DNA of 64,000 nt, from contig NC_066844.1 of NCBI RefSeq assembly GCF_001640805.2, forward strand, positions 10,664,363-10,728,362, written 5' to 3'. A program made the translations under genes and the position numbers. The DNA comes from Lates calcarifer. Its lineage: Eukaryota > Chordata > Actinopteri > Centropomidae. The notes beneath the pieces are model-generated. The model saw nothing but the letters and a program-made list of their open reading frames with translations, did not search any database and was not told the DNA's origin. The first letter of the stretch is position 1, and every line of letters starts with the position of its first letter. This document shows, piece by piece, positions 25,501-38,034 of the stretch.

Positions 25501-28500
25501 AGATACCCAGCATTACAACCGTGCCAACATATTCATTGCCCATCAGCATCATGTAAACGTGTGCATGGATGCCTTCTGCAACAACAGTCACCCTGGGGCA
25601 AACTGCCACAAATACTGATAAGAAGGTTTAAGGAAGACAGATAAGAGAAAACCAAACATCTGTGCAAAGCACTGGGGGCATCACAGACTCACAATGAACT
25701 CCATGTGCAAAGAAAAGCAGACAGCTGCTTTCACACACATGTTTTGCTTCCAAAACCCTTCAGGAGTTCAGATGAGATGCCTTAATTTCATACAATAAGG
25801 GTTGAAAACCTTTTGCAACTTGTAGCAAAACTAGCTTTTGGAACAACAACATGCAAACTGATTCAGTACACAGATGAAGCTCAGAAATTCACACAAGCAT
25901 CATCTGGTGTTATGTGATGTTGTGTGAATATGATGCCAAGTCCTCAGCTTTTGGTGTGTGTGTGGGTGGCTGGATTAGTGGTGTTTGGATCATCACAGAG
26001 ATGGAGGACCATGAATACTGTGAAAGTGATTCATGGATGACATGAGATGCATGAGAGACTGAAATACCCAGATTCAAAAACATCACTGTGTTTTCCAGTT
26101 GAATAATAATGCCATTAATTTTCAACTGGTTAACTACAGATAAAATCTGTTGTTTACAAGGTTGGAACCTGAACAAACATGAATGGAGTGTATGATGAAA
26201 CATTTAATACACATAAAATGAGGATAAAGTAGGCTTTTGTAGCTGTTGTAATCTCTGATTACAGTGTATGCTGTATTTCTGGCAACAGTTGCAGTGCAGG
26301 TGCTGCCAAGCTCCAGTAATTCACAAAATATCCTTATCCAAATACATACAATCAAATAAGCTCAATGACACGATAGGGACTGAGACAGAACTCAGAAAAC
26401 AACTGCTTATTTCCTTTAGTCAGAGAAACAAGGATAAAAAAGAAGGACAAGGTCCATTTCATTAAAATATTCAAAGACAAAGAGGTTAAAAAGACCAAAG
26501 AAAAAAAAAATCAAAAAGGACACACGGTCATGTGAAGTGAAAACTCCAACAGCCAGCCAGTACTAGGGATTACATTATTTTTTTCAGTAATAATCGCATT
26601 AGGAAACTTACAGTGGTCTTAATCTGCTCATAATTAGCGGCGGCGTGGAAAGAAACGTGGTCCTGCTGGGGCCAGCCAGCAGAGAGCTAACAGTAATGTC
26701 TCAGGACAAACATCAGACATTGGCCTACTTTGTGATGATGGATGTGAGAATCCTTTTATAAGCCGTGGTTCAAAATATGGTGCAGCCACGTGGCAAAAGG
26801 TTAAATCAGTGTTGAAGCATTGGTAAAACATTATTGAATCAACTTCCCAATCTGACACTGATTTACCATCACCTGCATACTGAATTAATATTGAAACAAA
26901 ACTGAAGCAAAACACTAACCAAAAACAGTTGAAAGTTTAACAAAACATTCAGCATCAGTGGTCTGTTCAATATTAATATCAAATATTCAACCCTAACCCT
27001 AACAGGGCTGGGTTGGTTCAGTTTTGAAGTATAGATAGATTAGATTAATTATCAAACAATAAGACATTGGCTGAATAACATAATGTTAATCATAATGACT
27101 CTCTTACTAATAAATTAATTGATTGAGATTTAGAAATTTGGTGCCAAATACTTTTGGGAACACATGAATGTGGAGTATGTGATCCCTGTATTCACTTGTT
27201 TCAAGACTTGAAAACCGTCAGATTAATTCTAAATGTTTCGTTAGAACATATTTTTTATAGTGTGGATGAGTGGAGCTGTCCATGCTGGGCGGACCTGCTC
27301 GAGATGCTAATCAGCTTCGTCACCTGTTTCCTACAGGCCAGTGGAAAGAATGTGAGGATTGGTGTGCTTAAAAGCAATACTGGGCTAATTCGCTTATGCC
27401 TTCATAACTAAGGGGTGTGCTGCTAACCTCTGGTTAGCAATGCTGCTAGGTCATTGACCCCTCAGACTATACAAAGGACAATGGCACTGTTAGCTCAGAG
27501 AGAGGCATTATAGCCAAGAGCTCAGTGGAAGCTAGAAGTGACAGATATTATGTCCTTATAGCATCAGATTCCACTTGTGGAAACCCTGTACCTAGGCCAA
27601 AATGTCATTTAGCTGCTTTAAATATTAATGTGGGTAGGCAGCAGGAGAGCGACCTGTAATTACAGGACTAACAACTTCAACTATCTCAGTTAAATCAAAC
27701 ACAGTTAGCCTCTCGCAGAAACATTTAACATAAATGTGAGGCTCTAAGCTAGAAATCAGAATCCCGGTTAGCATGATGTCATACTGTTTTTTTGACACAT
27801 ACTGTCATTTGAGACAATAAAAATATTCAGACAAAAGTATTAGAGATGAAAAACAGACACGTGCTTTTAGTTCAGCTTTAAACAGCAAACCAACCAGTGT
27901 GGTCAGGAGAACAGGGTAGGCAGGCTCAGTCAAAATGTTAAAAAAACAAAGAAGAGAACAAGAATGTTGCTATCAGTTTGCCTGAAACCCAGGCTGCATT
28001 TGGCAATATGACCTCTGACCCCAAGAACAATCAGTTTTAATGAGTCTGACAGTCTTAAAGGTTGCCAGGTAATTAGATTGGGTAACTTTTAGGGGAAACA
28101 CTTTACACAGCTACAGTGAATTGAAACAGTTCCCCAAGCCAAAATTAGACAAGGATTTTTGTGGAGAGAAAATGAATAAATAAAATTCTGTAGATGTAGC
28201 TGCTACACAGATAGAATCGTTTGATAGATTAATGGAATAGAATACAAACTCTGTCACTTCTGGCAGAACATACTGCAAATTTGGTAATTCAGAATGGCTA
28301 GTGAGCATCTGCAACAAAGGTAAGAGCAAAAAACACATAGGCACACACTCTCACACAAACACACACACACACATTTCTTACCGCTGTGGAAAGTCTGGAG
28401 GCCAGCGTCATCTCCAGGTTGCCTTTGAGTCCCAGCAGTGCTGGAACCAGAATGAACACCTCCGACACCTCCGTAAACACCGTCCAGTGCTGCAACAATC

Positions 28501-31500
28501 AGATGTAATATTATTAACACAACATCAGCACAGTAAATACACTTCCATATCAGAATCACAAAGACACAGCACACTGTCAGACCTACATAGTCTAATCCAT
28601 AGTTGGGTGTAGAGTGTATCTGGTTCTCTGTGACCTTGTTCTTTAAAATTGATTCAGTGTGGTGAAACTAGACCTTTAAGATGAACGAGATAGTCTGTCT
28701 CTACAGACCTTTCACACTATGTATCATGCCGGGTCTTCTTTAACAAGAACAAGGTCACCAGGACTTCATGCTGAAATGATTTATTGTTGTGCTCTTTTCA
28801 CGAGTCTTCATCTACTACTGTTTAACACAAGGAGACCTCAATTCCACCAAACCTCAGCCATGGTACAAATATTAAACATGACCAGTTATGATAACAATGT
28901 TATTACTTGAGAAAATACTAACATTTCTGTCAATATACATGGGTGATACTCATATAAAGTTTCTAGCCTGGTTCCAGACCTCTAAACTGCCAAGCACATA
29001 GGGTTAGGGTTGCTGTCATACAGGTGTAGTTTTGTGCCCTTTGATGGCTTTTCCTCCATTTGGAGAAACAGTCAGCCAACTGGAGCTTTGCAGAATGAAA
29101 ACATTATATTCCTGCTTAGCTAGCTAGTTGCCTTGAAACCCATGAAAATTAGCAACAGAAAAAATGGCAATATGTGTGGATGAGATGGATGTAGCACTCA
29201 ATTGTTGTAAGTTGTCGTTCAGAACTAGCTAACTGTTACATTGGCATGTTTTTTTAACATCATGAAAAACATGCCAGGCAAGCAATACAGCAGCATATGC
29301 ATTGACTATGTCAACTAGATCATAAACAGGAATCAGCTACTATTTTCAGAATTTCAGGATTTCAGACTGAATGACCAAAGTGACACAAAATGGCAGGATG
29401 GCATCATGATGACCAGTATAACCCAGTATAGTATGTACTGTGGTGGAAAAAAAAAAACAATAATAAATCCAGTGCAGACATACTTTACTGGTAAGGCAAT
29501 TAAAGTCTATACATCAGATTGCTTCAGCGCAAGGACTAGTATCGCTTTGCCTGGCCTTGCAGCTCAGCCCCTACCTCAGCATAAAAAAGCAAACGTTTGC
29601 TGTCTGCATTGCCCCCAGAACCAAAGACTTAGTGTGAAGCAAAGTCACCCAGGAGCTGGACTAGCTAAATCTAAAGGACAACTTGAGCAGGTGGTGGGCT
29701 TGCTTGAGAGAATCACAAATCATGTTTGGCATGTGCAAGAGAATGTGTCTGCTCAGCCACACTGCCAGATCCTAGTCGATGGCCATTAATAAAATTTATA
29801 GTCTGTTTTATTAGACCTAACCCTTGATAACCTCCTGCCTGGCTGACGGCCAGTCCTTGAGAGGTGGGTTCCCTGTGAGTCTCAAGCCTTGTCACTGCAG
29901 TGGAGTGCTTCTCTCTGCTGTGCCTCCATTAGAGTTCATGCAGTGATAGCAAGTTTGTGGTCTACTGCGGTCAGAAACAAAGCTATTGCTGAGACTGAGG
30001 CCATCGATCTTTCTCCAGTAAAAGTGCTTATCTTTGTAGCCTGTCCCACAGGCCCCCAGCACTTACAGTCCAGTCTGCCCCGAGCTGAATCAATATTCAC
30101 TGAGGCTGACACAGAAAAGAAAAGAGAGGGAGAGGAGAAAATAGACGAGGGGAGGAAAATAGAGGAGTAACTGATGTTGAAGCTACATACAAACACTGCT
30201 GGCCTGCATTTCACACACTAGCAAGCTCGCATTTCTGTTTCACTATGTTGCTGTCGCTGTGCAGCCAGATGTACAGTGCTGATAAGGGGTGTCATCTACA
30301 GCTCAGTGTGTGTCGTATGAGTGGGTGTGGCACCAAAACTCCAGTGTGGGTTAAACTCCTTCTGTCTATCCCCTTGCTGTCATCAGGCCAAGCACAGCTC
30401 TTTTCCAACAGCCAGCCCCTCAGCTTGGCTCACTGCCTTCTGCCAACCAAGCAGCCTTGTGAGCACCTCTGTGAGCACTCCTCTCTTCTTTCACAGCCGC
30501 ATGTTTTCAAGCTTTCTCTCTCTCTCTCTACTTCTGTCTCACTCCCCTATCTCCCTCTTTGCCTCCCCATGGTGATATATGTTGTTGTCTCCATGGAACA
30601 CTGGCTCAGAGCCAAACAAGCCCTCCCTCCTCATGGCCACCTCCTTGGTTCTAGGAACTCTACAGGACAACCCCAGTACCTCTGTGTACAGACCTATAGG
30701 AGCTCTGGTATGCAAGCCCCACAAGGGTCGGGTTGCCCAGTTGAGTAACATGGCCCCATTTTATTTGTGATCACTGTACTTGCTGTACTGAGGGGGAAGC
30801 TGAACCTGATGGCATGCAATATCAACGCAACTCCGGCAGCGTCACAGAAACTACACCAGGTGGTGTCTGTTTCATTTTCCTGGTCCAGCAGCATGAATGG
30901 TAGAGTCAGGGTCCAGCCTCGTGCGCTGACACATGGAGGGTCAAATTAACATAGCTGTGGCCAAAATTGATGGGTATACTGGAGCTGTACCTGAAATCAG
31001 CAGTGCAAGAAGCCTTTAATGGCAATAAATGTATTAATATAGTAGAAGCTGATTCACTGAATTTCACTTGGGTTATTTTTTTGTGTGTGCAGGTAAGGAG
31101 AGATGAGATTTTCTAGAGCCAAGTTTTCAGTCAAAATGGTGTCATTAGGAGACTGAACCTCCCACATGTACACAAAAAGCATGAACAAGCTTCAAGCTAC
31201 ATCCTAAAGCAGCCTGAGATATGGACTGTTATTATTGTATGGCATCCAAGGACCAGATGAAGGTGGACGGAGGGTATAGCCTCGAATCACTGACCAGAGG
31301 GAGTGCAAACAAGCAACCTGGAATCCTCCAAGGATTCCTAAGGATCCTGGACAGAGTGAAAGATTAGCCACGGCTTGGTGCAACACAAAAGCATTCTAAC
31401 CCACTAATCCTTTCAATCTCTATCACTCACATCCTAACCAAATAGCTGTCTGGGATATTGTCAGGTGTTAATAGCTTGGGGCTGATGTGTTGTTAATGAT

Positions 31501-34500
31501 TGTCAGGACATAATATCTTTGGCTATGTGAAATAACTGAGCAGCAATCAGGGGAATAGGAGGTGCAAATACTTGGACACCACTGAAAGATTTCTTTTAAA
31601 AAAGCACTTGTTTTGGGCCTTTAGATCATATATTGTTATTTTATATGAACTGATTCAACTTCACCAAGCAGAACTGAGGATGGAAGCCAGTAGTTGGAAA
31701 GATGATTCAGTTTGAGGGAATAAAAGCCCATGCTCTGGCTTCACAGTGGTTCCTGTGTGAAAACCAGGCAAGTGGATGTGGTTGGACCAAAATGGTATCT
31801 GGTGGGTAGCGAGGGCTTGGCTGGTGTTAAACCTTTGTGTCGACTACAATTTCCTGTTTACTGGTGCCTGTATTTTTGAACTGTTTGTTTTCAAGGCTGA
31901 AACTGTGTCCCACTTCTTTAGCTTTATTTTGGTGTTTCAGTTTGAGGCAGATATACACACACATATGATTATGACAGTACACTGTTTAGGTGTTTTTTTT
32001 TTTTTTTTTTTTTTGCATTAATGGCTTTTAGTTTGATTGCATATATGAAAGAATCATAGGTGATAGAAACTTGAAATGTGTCTTGTGACTGACTGCAAAT
32101 CACCCATTTGGCCTTTGACACTGGCATTCCCAGGAAAACTAGCACTACATGACCTTTACAAACCATGTGTAACCTATAGTCCAAGTGAGGCAGTCACCCT
32201 CAAACTCCTAAGTTTCTGGAACCGGTGGTGACAGTTTTAGGTCATTCTGCCACTGCTGCTACAACGTCACTGAGCAGAACTATGCAGACGTCTCACTCCT
32301 CTATACCAGCCTGGACAGTCCTTTCTTGGCTAACCTTGAGTGGGAATGAGGCCAGAGGCTCTGTGTGTTTGAGCTGCAAATAGTCAAAGTGACCAACATT
32401 AAAGAGGTTACATTTCAAAGAGGTCTTATAGAGGGTGACACAAAAAGCCAAGTCATGCATCGGTCCAAGCCGCAACTTCTAAACTCAGGCCAGGCAGACA
32501 CATTAACTAAAGGCTCTAGCGCACTACAGTTTTCAGGCTTACTTTTAGCAAAGTAACTGGTGCAGTCTGACCAAACCAGAGAGAGAGAGAGAGAGAGACT
32601 GAGAGAGAGTTAGACAATTACCTTCCTGCAAGGACAGGGAGGATTAGCTGAGTTAGCGTTTCACGGTGTCATGGAGGGGGAATTAGGCGGCAAGACAACC
32701 TGCTAGACGCTCAGCCGAACTCACTAGAACAGTTGCTTCAGAGAAGCCTCACTTTGCATCTCACTGCAAGTATATCTTCAAGGTTTGCCAGCAGTTGCAA
32801 GCATGGCTGAGTAGAAGGGAACGATAGGGCCCTGTACCATCTGTATCTCCTGTTTCTCCTGCCTCACCTCTAAAGGAATGGTGCACTGAGTGTTTTGGAA
32901 ATTGGAGAAACCGCAGCAGCATGGTGCCTAAGTTGAGGCAGCATGAAAACTTTTTGACCTCAAACCTCTGCATTCCTGGTTTAGTGAGGATACCTAACCA
33001 CATGGTAATGGAGGCTTTGACACCACACTGTGTTTTGTTTTCACTCCAGCTCTGGCTCAACTGTAGTGTGCTGCCATTTCAGGTGCTCAAAGAAACTACA
33101 CTTATTCCCCTGCCTGCCCCCCTCCTCTCTGAGTTCTTGGGGTCCACCATGTTGGCATCAGTATGCCTGTACACAATGTGCCTGGACTGGTCTCCTGGCA
33201 GCCCGACACCTCCAGCTTTATCTGCATCACAAGTTGACTTTAAAGGAATATATGACCTGTCAGCATGACTCTGGCCTGCATTTCTACGCTGCACACTTTA
33301 ATATACCCAGAGCAAGACAGCAACTACAGTGAGTCAGGAAAATAAGTAAAGACAGTAATTATACGCTGAGTTATATTCTTTTCTTAGACAGTGGATCTAG
33401 CAGCTCTCTGGCTATACACTGCACTACAATAAAAACCTTTTCTTCATGTTGCTATTGTATTGAAGTACGTCAGACTTCCAGCCCTGGGGACAGGGAGTCT
33501 AGCTAGTTATGTAAAAAAGAACATATGATGTCTAACAACTGCTCCATCCACCCATGACAAAAGACATGCCATCAGATAAGCAAGCGGCTGACACATGCCA
33601 AGGAGTGGAGGGCTCGCTAAACCAGTTCATTCAGATGCTCCAGGAGCAAGCCCATCCCACCGAGTGACTCAGTACACATGGTCTGCCTGGAGCACCGGCT
33701 CTGCTAAGAAACACAACTGTCAAACAGCAGATGAGCTTTACTAGGGGTTTAAATAAGATGGAGCTGCTGTTTTTTTTCACAGGAAACTAGACTGTAAGAA
33801 AAGAGAACACTTGAAAAAAAAAGTGAAACAGGGTTAATGTCTAAATTAGTGTTTCTAGATGTTTGAATCCACGTTATCCTGTGACACTCCTAAAAAAAAA
33901 TAAAGCCTAAATGATGTTGTTGCAAAACTGTTTAACTCCCCACCATATTCCAATGTATCCAAAACATTAAAGTTATCCTTTCCATAATTTGTTACATACA
34001 TGTTCTTTAGGATTCTACATGAGCTGGACCCTCTGTTGATATGAAGAATATTTTTTGCAAGTGAGAACTAATCACATACACAACCTAGTACATTTTTATA
34101 AATGTATGCTGTGTGCTCACTATGTATATTACAGAATATATTTGTATCACTCACCTGGACGATGTCTAGCACCATTCCTGCTGCCACTGTCCCGAACCCG
34201 GCCAGCAGGAAGGGGAACACCACCTGCAGGCCAATAGAGAAAGAGGTCTCCTTCAGTGGCGCTGGTGGTTCAGGGCTCTGGTCGGTGCTGGTGTCGTCAC
34301 TCTCGTTGCTCTGGCTTGCATTCTCCAAGAGAGCGTCCTCTTCCCTCTGGCCTTTGGCATTGGCCCGGCAGTCCATCGCCACCACAATCTCTGACCTCTC
34401 CTCATCCTCCCCAGTCTCACCGGCCCTCTCTGGGAAAGATGTGACCTCTGTGAGCTCGAACTCGCCCCCGGTACCTGGGCTAACCTCCTCAGGGCCCTTG

Positions 34501-34640
34501 GTGAGGATTACCGGGTGAACAGAGCAGTTTGAGTTGAGGAAGGCCGGTGTCAGGGGGCCTCCCTCCTTCTTCATCTCAATGGCCCCGGAGGACATGTTGA
34601 TGTCGGGGAGTTTATCTTGTTCTTTCGACCAAAGTACCAT
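15713..34640 (-). CDS. slc41a1: Solute carrier family 41 member 1, Na+/Mg2+ exchanger (10 coding exons, 551 aa)
   Basis: Exons in transcript order: 34640-34155, 28489-28382, 23613-23542, 21823-21679, 20206-20060, 17467-17320, 16978-16899, 16461-16327, 16202-16054, 15898-15713 (stop TGA). All splice sites are GT-AG, phases agree, and the sum is 1656 nt. The product is a plasma-membrane Mg2+ transporter of the MgtE type. Residues 1-120 are an acidic cytoplasmic tail with [15 protein letters not shown], which marks SLC41A1 rather than A2 or A3. The MgtE-like duplication is visible: [16 protein letters not shown] (exon 2) pairs with [16 protein letters not shown] (exon 8), and [19 protein letters not shown] (exon 5) with [18 protein letters not shown] (exon 10). 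Hydrophobic membrane segments fill the rest. Human SLC41A1 is 513 residues, so the tail is longer here. The first ATG (34640) was chosen; the Met at about residue 15 (MSSGAIEM) is an alternative start. Confidence 0.95.
16467..16495. repeat. (CA)n microsatellite at slc41a1 exon 8 acceptor
   Basis: On the transcribed strand this is a (GT)n run ending five bases before the exon 8 acceptor 'tatcag' (exon starts 16461). It occupies the place of the polypyrimidine tract. Confidence 0.95.
17930..18820 (+). mobile_element. Degenerate Tc1/mariner transposase relic in slc41a1 intron 5
   Basis: The plus strand shows successive blocks of a Tc1-like transposase broken by stops and indels. These are FWIRVL, stop, TDETKI around 18106-18144 (first catalytic Asp region, with Trp changed to stop); [13 protein letters not shown] at about 18192; [17 protein letters not shown] at about 18374 (second catalytic Asp of the usual DNDPKH replaced by Glu); and [19 protein letters not shown] near 18495 ending AIDCKGF. 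Near 18785-18820 'ctgtccaaatact' and 'ggcctggactgta' resemble the family's 3' inverted repeat. I do not find the 5' repeat. The element is antisense to slc41a1 and cannot encode a working enzyme. Confidence 0.85.
20740..21215 (+). repeat. Interspersed teleost repeat in slc41a1 intron 4
   Basis: It contains 'gccatgaaattttgtacagatattcatggtcc', then 'ttttcagtgaaatatctccacag', 'ctggtttatgaccaaatag', 'aacatgctaaaccatgatggtggacatgg' and 'gcctcacagagttgctagc'. This block order matches a very abundant percomorph repeat as I remember it. No protein is encoded. A second, partial copy is at 55325-55500. Confidence 0.6.
24358..24490 (-). repeat. tRNA-derived SINE-like repeat, body and tail
   Basis: On the minus strand it reads 'cagggacccttattgcatgtcatttcccatctcttt', then 'cctccaataaaggaatcc'. 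The same arrangement (actgcatg, then ccctactctctctccctgtttcctgtctc) occurs at 58660-58830, where a tRNA-like head is also visible. It lies in slc41a1 intron 2. Confidence 0.55.
28341..28373. repeat. CA-rich microsatellite after slc41a1 exon 2
   Basis: The tract is imperfect (CA)n. On the transcript it becomes a GU-rich run starting nine bases after the exon 2 donor at 28381. Confidence 0.85.
31992..32014. repeat. Poly(T) tract
   Basis: An uninterrupted run of 23 T inside slc41a1 intron 1. No target-site duplication or retroelement body is recognised next to it. Confidence 0.9.
32578..32608. repeat. (GA)n microsatellite
   Basis: About 15 GA units with one 'ct' interruption, in slc41a1 intron 1. 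Confidence 0.95.
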
Positions 34641-37072
34641 GCGGAAGCCTTTGGAAGACAGTGGGCTTGACAAAGAAAGGTCAGCGTACCTTGGCCTAAC
34701 AGTTTTGGGGAAGTCAGAATGGAATTTGCTACCTGATCTGGTTTTGAACCTGATCAGTCCAATTGATTTATCCCATTAAAGAGGTTTACAGGGAGTGGAT
34801 GTCGCTATTAAAGACGAGGAGAAAACTGCTCTGTGAGAAAAAACCTGCAGCAAGGCACATGCAGCCGTGCGTCTGCAGAGCCCGTGTTCCTGTCGGTGCT
34901 TCGGGAGTAGAACCAGTATGTTCTCCATTCACTGCAAGGTGCTCAGGGTAGGCCGACAAAAGAAGAAGAAAGCATACTGGTTCAGCACAGTAGAGCAAGA
35001 ACAATGGGCTCAGGGACTCACCACAGAAATCCCCTCCAGTCACTTGTAAACAGTTCTTCAAAGTTCAGTAAAAGCTACAATCACAGGTCTGAAGTGGCCA
35101 AACTGCAGCGCAGACTGGTCATGCTCTCAGTCCACTGATCACGTCAGACTGGTCAGTGCACCGGGTTGGGAATGTCTCACCTTACACCACGTGGCTGCTG
35201 GGAGGTTTTCAAGAGAGATATTTAAAGGTCTGCAGTACAAGGATTGAATTACTGGCCGCTGAAACGTACCTCCCCATCCAGAGAGGACAGTCCCCTGGGA
35301 AAAGAACAAATTCATTGATTATTCAATCTTAAATATACACATTCTCCAACCCCATTCCAGATTCATTTCCAAATATCTGTGGCTAGTTGAACAAGGCTGC
35401 TTTCTAGTAGAATTATTGTGATTAAATTATCGATATGTAGAGAATATAAAGTATAGTGGTGTTCAGGCAGAATATCACGAAACACAGTGAAGTACACTAA
35501 ATATAAGGAATGTTCATTTTCCCATTTAGAAAACAACGGCCCTACATGAATGTAGGTTAATACGCATATTTTACAGAAATTATCTGACTGTCACAGGAAT
35601 TATAATTGATCACAGAAAATAATGAAGAAGAAACTTGTAATATAATAGAATATTAGAATATGCTAGAATCTAGATATATACAAAAAGTCTCATGATATCA
35701 CTGTGGATAATAAAAAAAACTTTCTAAGTACCATAACTTCCCTTTGTGTGCCGCAATGTAAGCCCTTGTAATAGATAATCACAGTATTTAAGCCCTGTAA
35801 AAAGACTGTTTTTCTCACTGACATTGTGGCAGAAGTGAGGAGAAACCAGCAGTGAGTTTAAAAAACAGCTTGATCCAGCGCCAAATTTCCTCCCGGCAGC
35901 TAAAAATATTCTACCATTGACAGAGGTGCTGCTGCTAACATCCTCTGGAAAGGGAGTATCATACCACCTTCAAAGTGACCGCAAAGCAAAGACTACATTT
36001 CCTGTCGTACCTTTCAAAATCAGCACTCCTCATGCTTTTAGGAGCATAGACGGACATAACACACAAAATGTTCATTTTCGGAAACTCAGAACTTTCAGAG
36101 AGATTTTCATTTTCATTTCAAATACTTTTGAATAAATGACAAATCTGATCTGCTAACCCTTACCATCTAATGAATGGTCATAATTTAATAGGCTTATAGA
36201 CCTACAACACTAACTTCAACAAATGGAATAGTGGAGCTGTCAGATGAAGTGTTTACCACCATCATGGAAACAGACGCGTGAAGACATAATTTAGGAAGCA
36301 ACAGAAAAATCACAGAAAAACTCCTGAATCTTGCCACAATTTGGCAAAAATATTTTGAGCCTGTCACGAGATAATACTAAGGAATAGGGTGATTTCAGTC
36401 GTGACCTGAGTTGCGAGAGCAGATTTCTCCACGCATCTGGCCTGACAACACACATCTGACAAAGACGACATGAAGCAAGCACTATATTTTATCAGAAGTA
36501 CATAAGAGAAAAAAAAAAAACTTTTATTTTGAAGGCCGATCTGCAAGCTTCCGCTCTTATTGTTGCTTACTTGACGCAGCTTTCATCCGCCTGCATGTTG
36601 CGACATCCGCACACAGACTTTGGCTTTCCCCGCTGAAACAATCCTCTGTTTAGTAGTCAGGACCAATACCACCCGAACCCAACATGGCAAAGGCGTAAAT
36701 TAGTGCTCCCCTGGTCAGGCCTGAATAGACGAGCCCTCCTATTCTATTCTACTGCTCATTTAAACAAGGGCAGAGGGCTTTCTGTTCCAACACCGGGCTG
36801 GAGCCCATGTCACTGCCACTATCACCACGAGTATTTAACTTATGAAAATGAATGCAAACGCACCACTATTTCCCCCCTTCTTTATCATCATCATGCATGC
36901 ACAGCCTACCTAAGACAGAAGCTGGAGTTTTGCAGTCTGACTCGCCAAATGACACATTCCGTCAGATAAAGGCATTACGTGACTCTCACATTCTGTTCTA
37001 TGAAATAACCGCTGAAATTTCCAGCAGGTAGTCAGATTAAAAAAAAAAAAAAAGCTCCTCGGCTTTGGTTAC
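34641..37072 (-). other. slc41a1: slc41a1 5' UTR part and 5' intron
   Basis: On the minus strand the coding exon may begin at 34695, after 'cttccccaaaactgttag', which has a fair pyrimidine tract and gives about 54 nt of 5' UTR before the ATG at 34640. In-frame codons continue upstream of that ATG without a Met. From there to the donor at 37072 I see no coding sequence or named repeat. A T/A-rich stretch lies at 37039-37053. Confidence 0.4.
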
Positions 37073-37225
37073 CTTTTAGTGTCAGCGGTCCACAGAGGAG
37101 AGGCGGACAAACCGGAGTGATGATCAGTAAGAGCACAAGGACTCCGTGTGGCAGGCTGCATGAATCCTCCACCTCTTGGTAACGCGCTCAAGCTGAGGCG
37201 TGGACGCCGGTGCGCACGCCTTATG
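37073..37225 (-). other. slc41a1: Putative non-coding first exon of slc41a1
   Basis: On the minus strand 'gctgacactaaaag|gtaacc' gives a good donor with GT at 37072-37071. The sequence before it is GC-richer than its surroundings and has no long open frame. It adjoins a CpG-rich block at 37130-37460. Human SLC41A1 also has an untranslated first exon, as I recall. The transcription start is a guess. Confidence 0.4.
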
Positions 37226-37460
37226 TACGGTACCGGCTCTGCACAGCTGCCTTAATGGTTAATGGTGGTTAATGGTTAAACCCTCCCTCCCTCGTGGGGT
37301 AAAGGCTGTGTCCCAGTCTCTCCCGACCCCGTCACATTGCACCCGTCCAGTGGCCCCCGCCGCCCGGCTGCTTGGATGCGCATCTATAATACACCCGTCC
37401 GGTGCGGGGGGCCAGGAAGCCACAAGGCGGGCCCTCCCTCCACACTCTGAGCTGACGATA
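37130..37460 (-). promoter_or_regulatory. slc41a1: CpG-rich block, likely slc41a1 promoter
   Basis: CpG dinucleotides are dense here (aacgcgctc, gacgccggtgcgcacgcc, cccgccgcccgg, gatgcgcat) against an AT-rich, CpG-poor background. A small direct repeat of ggttaatggt lies at about 37257-37279. The position just 5' of the presumed first exon fits a promoter. I see no convincing TATA box at the right spacing. Confidence 0.45.
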
Positions 37461-38034
37461 CAGCAACCCCCACCCCACCCCACCCTACCCCCACCTCATG
37501 TCTCCATTGCGTACGAGCAGTCCCCTCTACCCCACGAGTGTGGAAATGTGTGCCCGTGCGGTGCCAGTCTCCTCCACGAGCCTGATAATTTACTACCAGG
37601 GGGGCCGAGATAGAAGTTTTAATTTAACAACAGGCCTAGATTTCTGAATGAATGGGCACACACGCGCATCGGCACTGTCTAACTGAAGTGGAGTTTAGTC
37701 ACTCATCCACTGACATGGAGAATAAATGAATTTCAAGTCTTACATAAGTGAAAGTGTTGAAAATATACTAGGGTGGTTGGAAATACAAGAGAGAAAGTAG
37801 GATCTTGGATAAAAATTGACAGAATAATATTCATTGAGAAAGACAGAAAAGAACCATGCAGAGAAGAATTTCAATAATACCATAGTATTTGTTTAGGGAA
37901 AACTTGAATAAGTGCCTATATTCAATGAGTGAGTTTATTCAAGAGATCAGTAGTGGCATAGCCTGACTTGATATTGTGTTCTTGCTCTCCTGCACATTAT
38001 TTCCAGTGACGACTGTTCTGTCTGTGTGGTTAAA

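Larger units (their letters stand above)
28490..34154 (-). other. slc41a1: slc41a1 intron 1 (between coding exons 1 and 2)
   Basis: This 5.7-kb intron has no exon that I can support. Several open frames exist, such as a 167-codon plus-strand frame at 30245-30748, but they show no family motif. It contains a 23-bp T run at 31992-32014, a GA microsatellite at 32578-32608 and purine-rich tracts near 30110-30170. Confidence 0.6.

Noticed and set aside
26990..27002. Telomere-like ccctaaccctaac
   Set aside because: Only two units; too short to be an interstitial telomere array.
30245..30748. Open frame of 167 codons on the plus strand within slc41a1 intron 1
   Set aside because: The translation is Ser/Leu/Pro-rich from pyrimidine tracts, has no family motif, and several overlapping frames on both strands are equally open. 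It is best explained as a chance frame.
15713..34640. Assignment as slc41a2 or slc41a3
   Set aside because: The cytoplasmic motif [23 protein letters not shown] and the C terminus GDRDTNVGN are near-identical to SLC41A1.
34641..34673. Upstream extension of the slc41a1 frame ([10 protein letters not shown]) starting at TTG
   Set aside because: The codon at 34673-34671 is TTG, not ATG; a non-AUG start has no support. The first ATG at 34640 is used instead.
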